In this document: positions 9,495 through 18,668 of the stretch, in pieces
Layout: each line of letters begins with the position of its first letter
Numbering within the stretch: position 1 is the stretch's first letter
NCBI RefSeq assembly: GCF_030056795.1
Contig: NZ_JASHKQ010000001.1
Coordinates: 558,001-622,000, forward strand
Direction of reading: 5' to 3'
DNA from: Rhodococcus sp. IEGM 1381
Lineage (GTDB): Bacteria > Actinomycetota > Actinomycetes > Mycobacteriales > Mycobacteriaceae
Length of the DNA: 64,000 bases
The notes under the pieces: model-generated
The model's input: the letters and a program-made list of their open reading frames with translations, nothing else
Told to the model about the DNA's origin: nothing
The model's database searches: none
Program-made: the position numbers and the translations under genes

Positions 9495-10583
9495 GTGCTC
9501 GACTTCATTTACTATCCGGTTGCCTGGATTCTCTGGGTGTGGCACAAGGTGTTCGGCTTTGTGTTCCAGGATCCCAGCAATGGATTCGCCTGGGCGCTGT
9601 CCGTCGTCTTCCTCGTCTTCACCCTCCGCTTGATTCTGTACAAGCCCTTCGTCAAACAGGTTCGCACGACGCGACAGATGCAGGAGCTGCAGCCGCAGAT
9701 CAAGGCTCTGCAGAAGAAGTACGGCAAAGACAAACAAAAAATGGCCGTCGAGATGCAGAAACTGCAGAAGGAACACGGCTTCAACCCGCTGATGGGCTGC
9801 CTACCCGTGTTGGCACAGGCACCGGTGTTCATCGGACTGTTTCACGTGCTGCGCTCGTTCAACCGCACCGGTACCGGCTTCGGTCAGCTCGGGTTGACTC
9901 CCGAGGAGAACCGGGAGCTGTCGAACTACGCGTTCAACGTCGCCGATGTGCAGTCGTTCCTCGACGCTCGACTGTTCGGTGCTCCGATCTCGGCGTGGAT
10001 CACGATGCCGCAGGATCAGCTCAACGCATTCGCCGTGGGTCCCGACGCCTCCATCCCGGCCACGTGGGTCATTGCCGCTGTATCGATCCCACTCATGATC
10101 ATCGCGGCCGTGATGACGCACTTGAACTCGCGCGCGTCTGTGGCCCGCCAGAGCGCCGCTGCAGCGGCGAACCCGCAGTCCGCAATTATGAACAAGCTCG
10201 CGCTGTACGTGTTCCCGCTGGGTGTGCTGGTCTTCGGCGCCCTGCTGCCGATCGCGATCCTGCTGTACTGGGTCAGTAACAACACCTGGACGTACGCACA
10301 GCAGCACCTGGTATTCGGAAAGATCGACAAAGAAGAAGCTGCCAAGGCTGCTGCTGCCGTGGAGAAGCGTTCCGAGAATGCGCCGAAGCCGGGTGTGAAG
10401 CCGGTATCGGTTACCAAGCCGAAGCCGGGTGCGCGGCCCAAGCTGTCGAAGATGGCGCCGGTAGACGACGATGCGACGACCGACGGCAGTGATACCTCGG
10501 GTACGACCAACGGTGCGGCAACTCCGGTCAGGCCGAAGCCGCAGGCGAACCGGAACAAGTCGACCAAGCGCAAGCGGCGCTGA
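9495..10583 (+). CDS. yidC: Membrane protein insertase YidC
   Basis: YidC inserts membrane proteins alone or with SecYEG. The 362-residue protein is the five-helix actinobacterial form. The first helix ([16 protein letters not shown]) is followed by a helix after residue 30 and the basic cytoplasmic coiled hairpin rich in Gln/Lys (about 58-95). Next is the conserved [23 protein letters not shown] segment, with further helices at about 190-215 and 235-265. The C-terminal 85 residues are low-complexity and basic (ends KSTKRKRR), probably a ribosome-contacting tail. A GTG start follows AGAGGAG. Confidence 0.95.
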   Translation: MLDFIYYPVAWILWVWHKVFGFVFQDPSNGFAWALSVVFLVFTLRLILYKPFVKQVRTTRQMQELQPQIKALQKKYGKDKQKMAVEMQKLQKEHGFNPLMGCLPVLAQAPVFIGLFHVLRSFNRTGTGFGQLGLTPEENRELSNYAFNVADVQSFLDARLFGAPISAWITMPQDQLNAFAVGPDASIPATWVIAAVSIPLMIIAAVMTHLNSRASVARQSAAAAANPQSAIMNKLALYVFPLGVLVFGALLPIAILLYWVSNNTWTYAQQHLVFGKIDKEEAAKAAAAVEKRSENAPKPGVKPVSVTKPKPGARPKLSKMAPVDDDATTDGSDTSGTTNGAATPVRPKPQANRNKSTKRKRR

Positions 10584-10608
10584 CCGACACGTCGAGAGAA
10601 GGACGAAC

Positions 10609-11301
10609 ATGGCAGCGGACGTAGAAGAAGCCCAGAACGACGAAGTACAGAAGCCAGTCGGTGCGGTATCCGGGGATGGAGTGAATGACGTGATGGTCGA
10701 GGCCGATCAGCTCAGTGCGGTCGACGCGGATGCGGACGAGAAGCCCGTGATCGAGGAATCCCTCGCCTCCGAGGTGGTCGAAGAAAAGGCCGCGAAGGCC
10801 GCGCCTGACGATGCCGATGACGACGATGATGACGACGACGAGGACTACTTGGTCGAGGAAGGCGAGATCGCCGGCGATTACCTCGAACAGCTTCTCGATG
10901 TTCTCGACTTCGACGGAGACATCGATCTGGACGTCGAGGGCGACCGGGCCATCGTCAGCATCGATGGCGGGGACGATCTTGCCAAGCTCGTGGGCCGTAA
11001 GGGTGAGGTTCTCGATGCTCTTCAGGAACTGACCCGCTTGGCTGTTCAGCAGTCCACCGGAGAGCGCAGCAAGTTGATGCTCGACGTTGCCGGCTGGAGG
11101 TCGAAGCGTCGTAGCGAACTGGGCAACCTCGGTGCCGAAGCAGCGCGTCGTGTGTTGGAATCGGGTGAGCGAGAAGAACTGACTCCGATGACTCCCTTCG
11201 AGCGCAAGATCGTGCACGATGCAGTCGCGAAGATTGACGGGGTCGCCAGCGAAAGCACAGGAGTCGAGCCATCTCGACGGGTCGTCGTCTTGAAGGCATA
11301 G
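10609..11301 (+). CDS. khpB: KhpB/Jag-type RNA-binding protein (KH and R3H domains)
   Basis: A single-stranded-nucleic-acid-binding protein of the SpoIIIJ-associated (Jag/KhpB) family, 230 residues. The first 75 residues are acidic and include a run of eight Asp/Asp-rich residues (DDADDDDDDDDED). A Jag-type KH domain follows (LVGRKGEVLDALQELTRL at about 125), then an R3H domain ending TPFERKIVHDAVAKI...EPSRRVVVLKA. The ATG at 10609 has AGAAGGA upstream. It closes the rpmH operon and in the conserved order lies before rsmG, although here a 1.9-kb gap intervenes. Confidence 0.93.
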   Translation: MAADVEEAQNDEVQKPVGAVSGDGVNDVMVEADQLSAVDADADEKPVIEESLASEVVEEKAAKAAPDDADDDDDDDDEDYLVEEGEIAGDYLEQLLDVLDFDGDIDLDVEGDRAIVSIDGGDDLAKLVGRKGEVLDALQELTRLAVQQSTGERSKLMLDVAGWRSKRRSELGNLGAEAARRVLESGEREELTPMTPFERKIVHDAVAKIDGVASESTGVEPSRRVVVLKA

Positions 11302-11306
11302 CAGCG

Positions 11307-11374
11307 CTCCACAATCCCAACAGCTCCACAATCCCAACAGCTCCACAATCTGGTCAGCTTCACAATCTGATGGC
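11307..11374 (+). repeat. Four tandem 17-base repeats
   Basis: The unit CTCCACAATCCCAACAG occurs perfectly at 11307-11323 and 11324-11340. It recurs with changes at 11341-11357 (CTCCACAATCTGGTCAG) and 11358-11374. The array starts five bases after the khpB stop and its last unit runs into the terminator stem. Confidence 0.85.
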
Positions 11375-11396
11375 CCTCACTTCGGTGGGGGCCATC
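11369..11396 (+). terminator. Terminator of the rpmH-khpB operon
   Basis: The stem GATGGCCCTCAC / GTGGGGGCCATC (12 pairs, one G-U) closes on a TTCG tetraloop, a very stable RNA hairpin, followed by GTTGT. The U-tract is weak, but position after khpB and stability support termination. Confidence 0.75.
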
Positions 11397-11530
11397 GTTG
11401 TATGCGGACGGTTTTCATTTAGCGCAGCTCGAATCCCATGGATGTTATTCGGTGGTGTGTTTCCGGCCGAGAAGGGTTTGTGATCGACCTTGTCGCCGAA
11501 AAGTTCCGATCCAGGTATGCGCGACGCTTT

Positions 11531-11543
11531 CGTCACTGTGACG
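11531..11543. repeat. 13-base palindrome CGTCACTGTGACG, copy 1
   Basis: An odd-length perfect palindrome in the khpB-rsmG spacer. The same 13 bases recur at 16068-16080 just after parB. Function unknown; it could be a protein-binding site. Confidence 0.5.
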
Positions 11544-11591
11544 CGTGTATTGGCCACGGACTGTCTGCGGTTGACGCGAGTTGAGCGTTGT

Positions 11592-11607
11592 GGTTTCACG
11601 TGAAACA
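11592..11607. promoter_or_regulatory. parS: parS site 1
   Basis: GGTTTCACGTGAAACA contains the full 14-base core GTTTCACGTGAAAC and differs from the 16-base bacterial parS consensus only in the first base. ParB loads at such sites. Confidence 0.9.
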
Positions 11608-11718
11608 AATGACAAGAGTCTTCAGACGCTGCGCGGGAAGTGTGGTTCGGCAGCCCAGCAAATCCGAGGCTCGGCGGTGTAAAAGTAGGTGCCCGCAACG
11701 CTCATGGCCGAGTCGCGA

Positions 11719-11734
11719 TGTTTCACGTGAAAGT
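11719..11734. promoter_or_regulatory. parS: parS site 2 (diverged right half)
   Basis: TGTTTCACGTGAAAGT matches 14 of 16 consensus positions; the last two bases differ. A further half-like GGTTCACGTAAATC follows at once. Affinity may be reduced. Confidence 0.7.
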
Positions 11735-12373
11735 AGGTTCACGTAAATCTGGTTCGAATCGAAATTCACTGCCTGTGGCCCGGAGCGATCATGAAGCGGG
11801 TCGCGGCATCGTGCGCTCGAGTCCAGGTGAGATTCTCTAGGTTTTGCACGATCGGAATATCCCGACTCGCGTGGGCTACGAACCGGAGTCATGGGCATAG
11901 CCGAGGACATGGTTCGGTGGAACCAGCGGCGAATGAGAATTTGATTCGATCTCACGCCCACCATCTCCCAGCGGATGGTCGACAGGACCTTTCGGGAGCA
12001 ATCGAAGTATTGGTCAGTGGTTGCTCGGATACTGGGACATCGTGCGCACGGACATTCGAGTTCGTTGTCCGTCTGAGTGGCCTGCTCTGTAATCCTCGTT
12101 GCCGCGGCAGCTCGGTCTCCATCCTGGGTGTCGCCGCCCGCATCGAACTCACATGCAGTCGGGCTTCTCAGCAATGCGATACCGATTGCCTACGGACTAT
12201 CTACTGCAGCCGGGCGTGGACCGCTTCCCCGGCTCGCCAACAGGTCGAGGATCTGTCACAGCGGGAATCAGACGCGACGATGTTCACGACAGAGCACAGA
12301 ACTCCCGGTTCCCACAGGCCATTGCACGGCGCCGCCCTTCGGTGCGGAGCGAATTGGCGTGGGGTGATCGATC

Positions 12374-12389
12374 GGTTTCACGTGAAACA
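12374..12389. promoter_or_regulatory. parS: parS site 3
   Basis: GGTTTCACGTGAAACA, identical to site 1, with the complete palindromic core. Confidence 0.9.
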
Positions 12390-12841
12390 TCGTTGTCGGC
12401 GGACCGTCGAGATGCTGAGCTGACGGCCTTCTCGAGACGAGCGGACCTGGGGTGTCCGCAGGATGGAAGTCGAAGCGTCGAATATGAAGAGTGTTTCGGT
12501 TTGTCGTCAGCTTCCGATTCAGACTCGATCCGCCCGGTTCACCCAGGGTCCTCCGCAATCGGGAGAAGGCTGCGCCAGGCGAATCCCAGGTAGGTCGAAC
12601 TGGATACAGTTTCACGTTGACCACCGCTGCCAGCGATCTGTCGAGGTCCTGGAGACCCGAGGGATTTCTCGAGCTGATCGGGGTGCTTCCTAGAATGACG
12701 CTGGACAAATCGCACATGCAGTGATCGTCAGTGCGTCGACAGCGTCTCCCGCCAAACCAGCTTGGGTTACTTCTATCGAGTGTGTAGGGCTATCGGTCGA
12801 AAGCTGGATCATCAGATTCCTGCCCCCTTCGAACTGGAAGC

Positions 12842-12857
12842 AGTTTCACGTGAAACA
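12842..12857. promoter_or_regulatory. parS: parS site 4
   Basis: AGTTTCACGTGAAACA has the complete 14-base core with one edge mismatch. Confidence 0.9.
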
Positions 12858-13181
12858 TCTCTGGGGTGCCGACAACTCTGGGCAACCCTCGTGACGGGTC
12901 ATCGACCTGTGTCGAATCATCGCCCCGGCGACGCGTCCGGGGTTCACCATCGTCGGGCGTCGTGAAGTGCCGAGAGCCAAATCCGGATCTCGAGAGCGGA
13001 GTTTGGCAGACGCCGCCCTGGGTTTGGCAGCCGTACATGGTTGGGCATCCAACAGGAACGGCACCGCGTGGTTTGGGGAGTACACCGGAGAGCCCGACTA
13101 TCAGAGCGGGACTCGGATCGGTGTGCCGCTTCGCGTAGTTACAGCGATGTCGTTTGGCGTTCCGCGCCCGGGCACGGGAAG

Positions 13182-13859
13182 ATGTTTCACGTGGAACAAG
13201 AACGCTCGGATAGCACCCAGTTGATGGCAATCGCGGAGCAGGTATTCGGGGACCGACTCGAATTGGCCAGGCGGTATCACGACTCGCTGGCGACTGCGGG
13301 GGTCGAGCGGGGGCTCATCGGACCTCGAGAGGTTCCACGACTCTGGGAACGCCACATCCTCAACTGCGCGGCAATTGGCGAACTCATAGACGAGGGCGAG
13401 ACCGTTGTGGACATCGGCAGCGGCGCGGGACTCCCCGGAATCCCGTTGGCAATTGCGAGGCCGGACTTACGTGTCACCCTGGTGGAGCCGCTTCTTCGCC
13501 GCACCGTGTACCTCGCCGAGTTCATCGAAGAACACGATCTGAACGTTCTGGTTGTGCGCGGTCGCGCAGAACAGCCCGGTGTGAAGAAGGAGGCGGGCGG
13601 TGCCGACGTGGTGACGTCGCGGGCGGTGGCACCGTTGGAGAAGCTCGCCAAATGGTCGCTTCCTCTCGTCCACGATCACGGTCGGATGCTGGCGCTGAAG
13701 GGATCGAGCGCCGGTGAGGAGATCGAGCGAGACCGGGCTTCCCTCACTCGGATGGGTGCTGGCAAGCTGGAGGTAGTGGAGTGCGGAGTGGGCCTACTTC
13801 CTACTCCTACCATCGTCGTCAGAGCGGTCCGTCAGCCTCGCAGACCGGGCCGCTACTGA
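13182..13859 (+). CDS. rsmG: 16S rRNA (guanine-N7) methyltransferase
   Basis: RsmG (GidB) methylates G527 (E. coli numbering) of 16S rRNA using S-adenosylmethionine; its loss is linked to low-level streptomycin resistance. The product is 225 residues, with the SAM-binding motif [17 protein letters not shown] at about 76-92 and the conserved [16 protein letters not shown] before it. The ATG at 13182 follows CGGGAAG closely and coincides with parS site 5, giving the N terminus MFHVEQ seen in actinobacterial homologues. An ATG at 13224 is an alternative. It precedes parA by 80 bases. Confidence 0.94.
   Translation: MFHVEQERSDSTQLMAIAEQVFGDRLELARRYHDSLATAGVERGLIGPREVPRLWERHILNCAAIGELIDEGETVVDIGSGAGLPGIPLAIARPDLRVTLVEPLLRRTVYLAEFIEEHDLNVLVVRGRAEQPGVKKEAGGADVVTSRAVAPLEKLAKWSLPLVHDHGRMLALKGSSAGEEIERDRASLTRMGAGKLEVVECGVGLLPTPTIVVRAVRQPRRPGRY
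13183..13198. promoter_or_regulatory. parS: parS site 5, overlapping the rsmG start codon
   Basis: TGTTTCACGTGGAACA has one mismatch to the consensus. It begins at the second base of the rsmG ATG, so it encodes the residues MFHVEQ. Confidence 0.88.
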
Positions 13860-13939
13860 GCTTCGGTTGCGGACTCATAGGTCCCGCGCTCGTCCCTATC
13901 GATCGTATTGAACAGTCAGTTCCGCACTAAGGAGCACAT

Positions 13940-14950
13940 ATGTCGGGTGGGTCCGATCCCGCTGTTTCACGTGAAACAGCATCCAAGAAGAACGCGTCCG
14001 ACTCGGCCGAGTCGGCGCCGGCGGTGAAGAAGACTTCCGACTTCGAGTACACCAACGCGATCTCGCCCGACGACACTCCGATCGGTGCCGCGGCACATCG
14101 AGCCAGTCAGGTTCTGCACCCTGGATCGGTGTCGCTCCCGAAGCCGGCGAAGCGTCGCATGCTGACGATCGCCAATCAGAAGGGCGGGGTAGGCAAGACC
14201 ACCACCGCCGTGAACCTGGCTGCCGCACTTGCGCTGCAGGGCCTGACGGTCCTGGTGGTCGATCTCGACCCCCAGGGCAACGCCAGTACCGCCCTGGGCG
14301 TCGAACACCACTCCGGTGTGCCGTCGAGCTACGAGGTGCTCATCGGTGAAGTCAGCGCCAAGGATGCCGTGCAGCAGAGCCCACACAGCGAACGACTGTT
14401 CTGCATTCCGGCGACAATCGATCTTGCTGGAGCCGAGATCGAGTTGGTGTCTATGGTTGCCCGTGAAGGCCGGTTGAAGACGGCCCTGTCGGTCAAGGAG
14501 CTCGCCGGAATCGATGCGGACTTCATCCTGATCGACTGCCCCCCGTCGCTGGGCCTGCTGACCGTCAACGCACTCGTTGCGGCGACGGAGGTACTCATTC
14601 CGATCCAATGCGAGTACTACGCACTCGAAGGAGTGGGACAACTTCTGCGCAATATCGAGCTGGTGCAGTCGCATTTGAACCCTGAACTTCATGTTTCCAC
14701 GGTCATCCTGACGATGTACGACGGCCGCACGAAGTTGGCGGACCAGGTCGCGGAAGAGGTCCGCAAGCACTTCGGGGACGCCGTCCTGAAAGCCGTCATC
14801 CCTCGGAGCGTGAAGGTATCCGAGGCACCCGGTTACGGCATGACGGTGCTCGATTACGACCCCGGTTCACGAGGTGCGATGAGTTACCTGGACGCCGGAC
14901 GAGAACTCGCCGCGCGGTCGGCCGGCATCGACGAAGCACGAAAGAAGTAA
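13940..14950 (+). CDS. parA: Chromosome-partitioning ATPase ParA
   Basis: ParA is a Walker-type ATPase that binds nucleoid DNA and moves ParB-parS complexes. The 336-residue product has an N-terminal extension of about 70 residues, part of it encoded by parS site 6. The deviant Walker A is KGGVGKTTTAVNLA at about 79-92, Walker A' is VVDLDPQGNAST and Walker B is FILIDCPPSLGLLT. The ATG at 13940 has AAGGAG upstream. parB follows four bases after the stop, indicating one operon. Confidence 0.96.
   Translation: MSGGSDPAVSRETASKKNASDSAESAPAVKKTSDFEYTNAISPDDTPIGAAAHRASQVLHPGSVSLPKPAKRRMLTIANQKGGVGKTTTAVNLAAALALQGLTVLVVDLDPQGNASTALGVEHHSGVPSSYEVLIGEVSAKDAVQQSPHSERLFCIPATIDLAGAEIELVSMVAREGRLKTALSVKELAGIDADFILIDCPPSLGLLTVNALVAATEVLIPIQCEYYALEGVGQLLRNIELVQSHLNPELHVSTVILTMYDGRTKLADQVAEEVRKHFGDAVLKAVIPRSVKVSEAPGYGMTVLDYDPGSRGAMSYLDAGRELAARSAGIDEARKK
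13963..13978. promoter_or_regulatory. parS: parS site 6, perfect, inside parA
   Basis: TGTTTCACGTGAAACA matches the 16-base consensus exactly and lies within codons 8-13 of parA (residues AVSRET). Confidence 0.93.
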
Positions 14951-14954
14951 GTAG

Positions 14955-16031
14955 ATGAGCCAAACGCGTAAAGGTGGCCTCGGCCGAGGTCTGGCCTCGC
15001 TCATTCCCACGGGTCCGGATGCCGGGCCGCGCCTCGGCAGCGCAGCCGCAGACGTGATCATCGGCGCGGATCGCAATGCCAAGGACAGGCCGGATACGTC
15101 CACAAAGCCGAAGCGCGCGCCGTCGGTCGACGACGCAACGGAGACCGCTACGGCTCCCACACCGACCCCGCCGGTGCTCAACGGAGACGACCTCTCCCCC
15201 GTCGGTGCCGTGTATCGCGAGATCGCACCGGATCGAATCGAAGCCAATCCGAAGCAGCCGAGACACGTCTTCGACGATGAATCTCTGGGTGAATTGGTGC
15301 ACTCGATCCGCGAGTTCGGGCTCATGCAGCCCATCGTGGTTCGACTGGTTTCGGGTACCGCGGCCGACGGAGACGCGAAATATCAGCTCGTCATGGGCGA
15401 GCGTCGGTGGCGTGCAAGCCAGGAAGCCGGCCTCGAGACGATCCCCGCGATCGTGCGCGAGACGGCAGATGACGCGATGCTGCGCGATGCGTTGCTCGAA
15501 AACATCCATCGGGTGCAGCTCAATCCTCTCGAAGAGGCGGCGGCGTATCAGCAATTGCTCGAAGAATTCGACGTAACCCACGAGGAATTGGCCGCTAAAA
15601 TCGGCCGTTCACGTCCGGTCGTGACCAACATGATTCGACTGTTGAAGCTACCGATTCCGGTGCAGCGCCGAGTGGCGGCAGGAGTTCTGTCGGCCGGGCA
15701 CGCTCGTGCGCTGCTGTCGTTGGACGCAGGTTCCGATGCACAGGAGTCGTTGGCTGCGCGGATCGTTGCCGAAGGGCTGTCCGTCCGCGCGACCGAAGAA
15801 GCGGTCACCCTTGCCAATCGGGAAGATGGAACGAGCCCGGAACCGGCACTTCGACGTAAGCCGATTCAAATGCCGGGGCTTCAGGACGTCGCCGATAGGC
15901 TCTCCGATTCCTTCGATACGCGAGTGACGGTCAGCTTGGGCAAGCGAAAAGGCAAGATTGTGGTCGAGTTCGGGTCGGTGGACGACCTCGAAAGGATCGT
16001 CGAGATGATGGAAGCGCAGAAGAAAAAGTAG
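14955..16031 (+). CDS. parB: Chromosome-partitioning protein ParB
   Basis: ParB is the CTP-dependent clamp that loads at parS and spreads over neighbouring DNA. The 358-residue product starts with a flexible ParA-interacting segment ([13 protein letters not shown]). The CTP-binding N domain includes [10 protein letters not shown] and [13 protein letters not shown] (about 125-160). The helix-turn-helix that reads parS lies around [18 protein letters not shown] (about 215-232), and a C-terminal dimerisation domain ends the protein. Its cognate sites surround the gene. Transcription appears coupled with parA. Confidence 0.96.
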   Translation: MSQTRKGGLGRGLASLIPTGPDAGPRLGSAAADVIIGADRNAKDRPDTSTKPKRAPSVDDATETATAPTPTPPVLNGDDLSPVGAVYREIAPDRIEANPKQPRHVFDDESLGELVHSIREFGLMQPIVVRLVSGTAADGDAKYQLVMGERRWRASQEAGLETIPAIVRETADDAMLRDALLENIHRVQLNPLEEAAAYQQLLEEFDVTHEELAAKIGRSRPVVTNMIRLLKLPIPVQRRVAAGVLSAGHARALLSLDAGSDAQESLAARIVAEGLSVRATEEAVTLANREDGTSPEPALRRKPIQMPGLQDVADRLSDSFDTRVTVSLGKRKGKIVVEFGSVDDLERIVEMMEAQKKK

Positions 16032-16067
16032 CGGCGTTTTTTCAGGACCAGACATACGCGGGTAAAA

Positions 16068-16080
16068 CGTCACTGTGACG
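16068..16080. repeat. 13-base palindrome CGTCACTGTGACG, copy 2
   Basis: The second copy lies 37 bases after the parB stop and extends to a 15-base palindrome (ACGTCACTGTGACGT). With copy 1 it brackets the parS/parAB segment. Role unknown. Confidence 0.5.
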
Positions 16081-16266
16081 TAGCTCCGCGATCGACGGTC
16101 TCGAAAGTTGCAGTTGATGTCGAAAAAGATTGTCATGCAACACATTTCAGGGAAATGGTCCGCGCGGGCGGGTCGACGAACGGATCGCCTATTCTGGTCC
16201 AGTAACGGATCGGTTCCGAGACAGAATTTTCACGTTGGAACGAGTGCACGAAGGCTGAGGTAAGCG

Positions 16267-16947
16267 GTGTCGGCGATGGTGACCGGAGTGACACTCGGTT
16301 CGTTCGAGCATCTGCCGTCGCATTCGAGGCGCTGTAGCTTCTGGGTGCTCGATCCTGCATCGGAGGATTCGTCGGTCGACCTCGAGTTCGAGAACGAAGT
16401 GTGGTTATCGACCATCATGCTCGAGTGGGGATCATGTGGTCAGGTGTTGTCCGTCGACGGCAAGACGATCGGCTGCGCACTCTATTGCCCGCCCCGTGCC
16501 GTTCCGCGGGCGAGTACGTTTCCGACATCGCCCGTCAGTCACGACGCGGTTCTGCTGACACAACTACGGATCGATTCTCCGGAGGATGCCGATCTGCACT
16601 CGGCCACGCTGATTCAGGCGGTGGTGGGAGATCTCGTCAATCGAGGTGTTCGCGCCCTGGAGGCATTCGGCATTCGGCACAACGCCGACGACGCGGCGCC
16701 TGTGGTTCCGAATGCGACGGCACATCTGACGTGTTCGGCACCCACATGCATGATCGAAGCCGATTTTCTCGAGAAGGTCGGATTCGAAGTGGTTGCACCT
16801 CACCACAGATTTCCCAGGCTACGACTCGAGCTGGACCGGGATCACGGATGGAAGCAGGATGTCGAATCTGCACTGGAACAGTTGCTCATCGCAGCGAGCA
16901 TCTCCGTCGTCGACATCGAGCAGAAGTCGACCGTCGGAGCCCGCTGA
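16267..16947 (+). CDS. GNAT-like acetyltransferase of the Rv3916c type
   Basis: A conserved protein of 226 residues in the position of mycobacterial Rv3916c, between parB and cwlM. The fold looks like a GCN5-related acetyltransferase: AVLLTQLRIDSPEDADLHSATLIQAVVGDLVNRGVRALEAFGI (about 90-140) resembles the acetyl-CoA-binding strand-helix. The C-terminal part has FLEKVGFEVVAPHHRFPRLRLEL. The GTG at 16267 follows GAGG; an ATG nine bases later is also possible. No substrate can be inferred. It converges with cwlM. Confidence 0.7.
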   Translation: MSAMVTGVTLGSFEHLPSHSRRCSFWVLDPASEDSSVDLEFENEVWLSTIMLEWGSCGQVLSVDGKTIGCALYCPPRAVPRASTFPTSPVSHDAVLLTQLRIDSPEDADLHSATLIQAVVGDLVNRGVRALEAFGIRHNADDAAPVVPNATAHLTCSAPTCMIEADFLEKVGFEVVAPHHRFPRLRLELDRDHGWKQDVESALEQLLIAASISVVDIEQKSTVGAR

Positions 16948-16962
16948 CTCTCGAACAGGAGA

Positions 16963-18156
16963 TCAGGGGCGATCGGCCGCGGCGAGTTCCTCGGCGAGCA
17001 ATTCGGCGAACGTGAAGGTTCCGGTCGGCTGATCGTCCTGACCCAGGAGGTACAGACGTTTGACGGCGATCAGAATTGCCTCGGCGATGATGTCGCGGAA
17101 CCGTGGGTCGCTCAGTACCTCGACGTCGGATTCGTTGGTGAGGTATCCGACGTCGATCTGAATGGTCGGCATGTTGGTCAGGCGCAACAGATCCCACGTC
17201 CGGCCGTGGCTGCGGCAATCGAGAAGCGGTGTGCGAGCGACAATTTCGCGCTGAACGTAGCTGGTGAGCACTTGCCCGATCATGGATGTGGAACCGTGCG
17301 AATTGCCGAAGTGGAAACTGGCGACGCCGTTGGCCACCGGGCTGGTGCTCGAGGCGCACCGGAGGGAGATCATCAGATCGGCACCCCAGGCATTGGCCGT
17401 CTCAGCGCGATCGGCCACGGAGGGATTGGTGCCACGGGCGCGGGAGAGGAACGTATCCATTCCGGTCGCAGCCATTCGGCCTTCGAGGCGACTGGCCAGG
17501 TCCCACAGGATTTCCGATTCGGAGACTCGACCCAGTGCCCCCTCGACGATGCGTCCGGTATCGGCGCCGCCGAGGTCGGGATCGATGACGATGCGCTTAC
17601 CGGTCAGCTGTGGTCCCGACTTTCGGACGAGCTCTTCTTCGCTCATGGCATGCGGTGATCCACCGGTGACACGCGTTCCGAGAAGATCCAGCGAGCGCAA
17701 CGTTGCCGGTCCGCAGATGCCATCCGGCGAAAGACCGATTTCGCGTTGGAACGAGGACAAGCCCTCGTGGGTGCGAGGGCCGAAGAAGCCGTCGACGCGT
17801 TCGTTGTAGAAACCGAGGTCCTGCAGTCGCGTCTGCAAGGAGGCGACGTCGTCTCCGTACAGCGGAGCGGACAACTGGTAGATGAGGGTTCGCGCGCCGA
17901 GGTGGTACGACGCTTCCTTCAATGCGCGATACGTGGCCGGGCCGACGACACCGTCGACCAACAGACCACGGTGCTGCTGGAATGCGCGTACGGCCCCACC
18001 GAGGGCACCGTCGAAGACGGAACCGGGAGCTGTCCAGTGACCGTCGTCCATCGGACCGGGCGGAACCACGGCCTCATGGAGAAAGCCGAGAGCCGACAGG
18101 GTGCCGCGGACCTCGGCGACGGCGGGTCCGGAATCGCCGTGACTGAGTTCCTGCAT
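16963..18156 (-). CDS. cwlM: CwlM-type pseudo-amidase, regulator of peptidoglycan synthesis
   Basis: In mycobacteria CwlM is an essential regulator, phosphorylated by PknB, that activates MurA and contacts the lipid II flippase MurJ. The 397-residue product has two peptidoglycan-binding-like repeats (about 10-75 and 90-150, with RAFQQHRGLLVDGVVGPATYRAL and FQREIGLSPDGICGPATLRSL). An Amidase_3 domain follows (about 180-390). The zinc ligands are missing: DPGHGG is DPDLGG, and the second His motif reads ISLRC. There is no signal peptide. This fits a cytoplasmic non-catalytic regulator. The start ATG follows CGAGG. It lies near murJ in the same block. Confidence 0.9.
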   Translation of the reverse strand: MQELSHGDSGPAVAEVRGTLSALGFLHEAVVPPGPMDDGHWTAPGSVFDGALGGAVRAFQQHRGLLVDGVVGPATYRALKEASYHLGARTLIYQLSAPLYGDDVASLQTRLQDLGFYNERVDGFFGPRTHEGLSSFQREIGLSPDGICGPATLRSLDLLGTRVTGGSPHAMSEEELVRKSGPQLTGKRIVIDPDLGGADTGRIVEGALGRVSESEILWDLASRLEGRMAATGMDTFLSRARGTNPSVADRAETANAWGADLMISLRCASSTSPVANGVASFHFGNSHGSTSMIGQVLTSYVQREIVARTPLLDCRSHGRTWDLLRLTNMPTIQIDVGYLTNESDVEVLSDPRFRDIIAEAILIAVKRLYLLGQDDQPTGTFTFAELLAEELAAADRP

Positions 18157-18292
18157 CCTCGAAACGCCTCCAGATCGTTCTGACTGCACCGCATCCAGAT
18201 GCGGCTGATGTGCCGACGCTGGGCATCGGCACATCAGATGATTGTCGCAGAAAGACTGCCTTCCGCTGCAATCCACGCGATTCGGAGGTGAA

Positions 18293-18625
18293 TCAGATAA
18301 CGCCTTCGAGGTCCTTGAGCAGCGCGGCCTTGCCCTTGGCACCGACGATTTGCTTGACCGGCTTGCCACCCTGGAACAGGATGAGCGTCGGAATCGACAT
18401 GACCTTGAAGTCGCGGGCGGCCTGCGGGTTGGCGTCGATGTCGAGCTTGGCGATCGTCAGCTTGTCCTTGTGCTCGGCGGCGATCTCCTCGAGAACCGGA
18501 GCGACCATCTTGCACGGGCCACACCAGGTTGCCCAGAAGTCGACGAGGACAGGCTTCTCGCTGGTCAGCACGTCGTCGGCGAACGATGCGTCGGTAATGG
18601 TGACTGTGCTCTTGTCGTCGGACAT
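18293..18625 (-). CDS. trxA: Thioredoxin
   Basis: A 110-residue thioredoxin that reduces protein disulfides. The active site is WCGPCK at about 35-40 in FWATWCGPCKMVAPVLEEIA; the cis-proline is in MSIPTLILF. The ATG at 18625 has GAGGAG upstream. It follows trxB by 43 bases on the same strand, so it is probably co-transcribed from the promoter upstream of trxB. The trxB2-trxC order of M. tuberculosis is conserved. Confidence 0.96.
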   Translation of the reverse strand: MSDDKSTVTITDASFADDVLTSEKPVLVDFWATWCGPCKMVAPVLEEIAAEHKDKLTIAKLDIDANPQAARDFKVMSIPTLILFQGGKPVKQIVGAKGKAALLKDLEGVI

Positions 18626-18668
18626 TTCTATCTCCTCGATGTTGGAAGCGGTGTGTGAAGGGGGCCGG

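Larger units (their letters stand above)
11397..13181. other. Gene-poor spacer carrying parS sites
   Basis: About 1.8 kb between khpB and rsmG shows no convincing gene on either strand. The open frames are short, lack ribosome binding sites and encode Arg/Ser/Cys-rich shadow-like products. It looks less G+C-rich than its surroundings. Four parS sites lie inside it, plus a diverged half-matching site near 11736-11750 and another near 12607-12620 (AGTTTCACGTTGACC). The likely role is a centromere-like ParB loading zone. Confidence 0.7.

Noticed and set aside
11791..12423. 210-residue open frame in the khpB-rsmG spacer
   Set aside because: No ribosome binding site, Cys/Arg/Ser-rich sequence, no recognisable motif, and it reads through a parS site as RFHVKHRC.
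12607..12620. GTTTCACGTTGACC in the parS spacer
   Set aside because: It matches only the left half of parS; at best a decayed site, so it is not listed as a feature.
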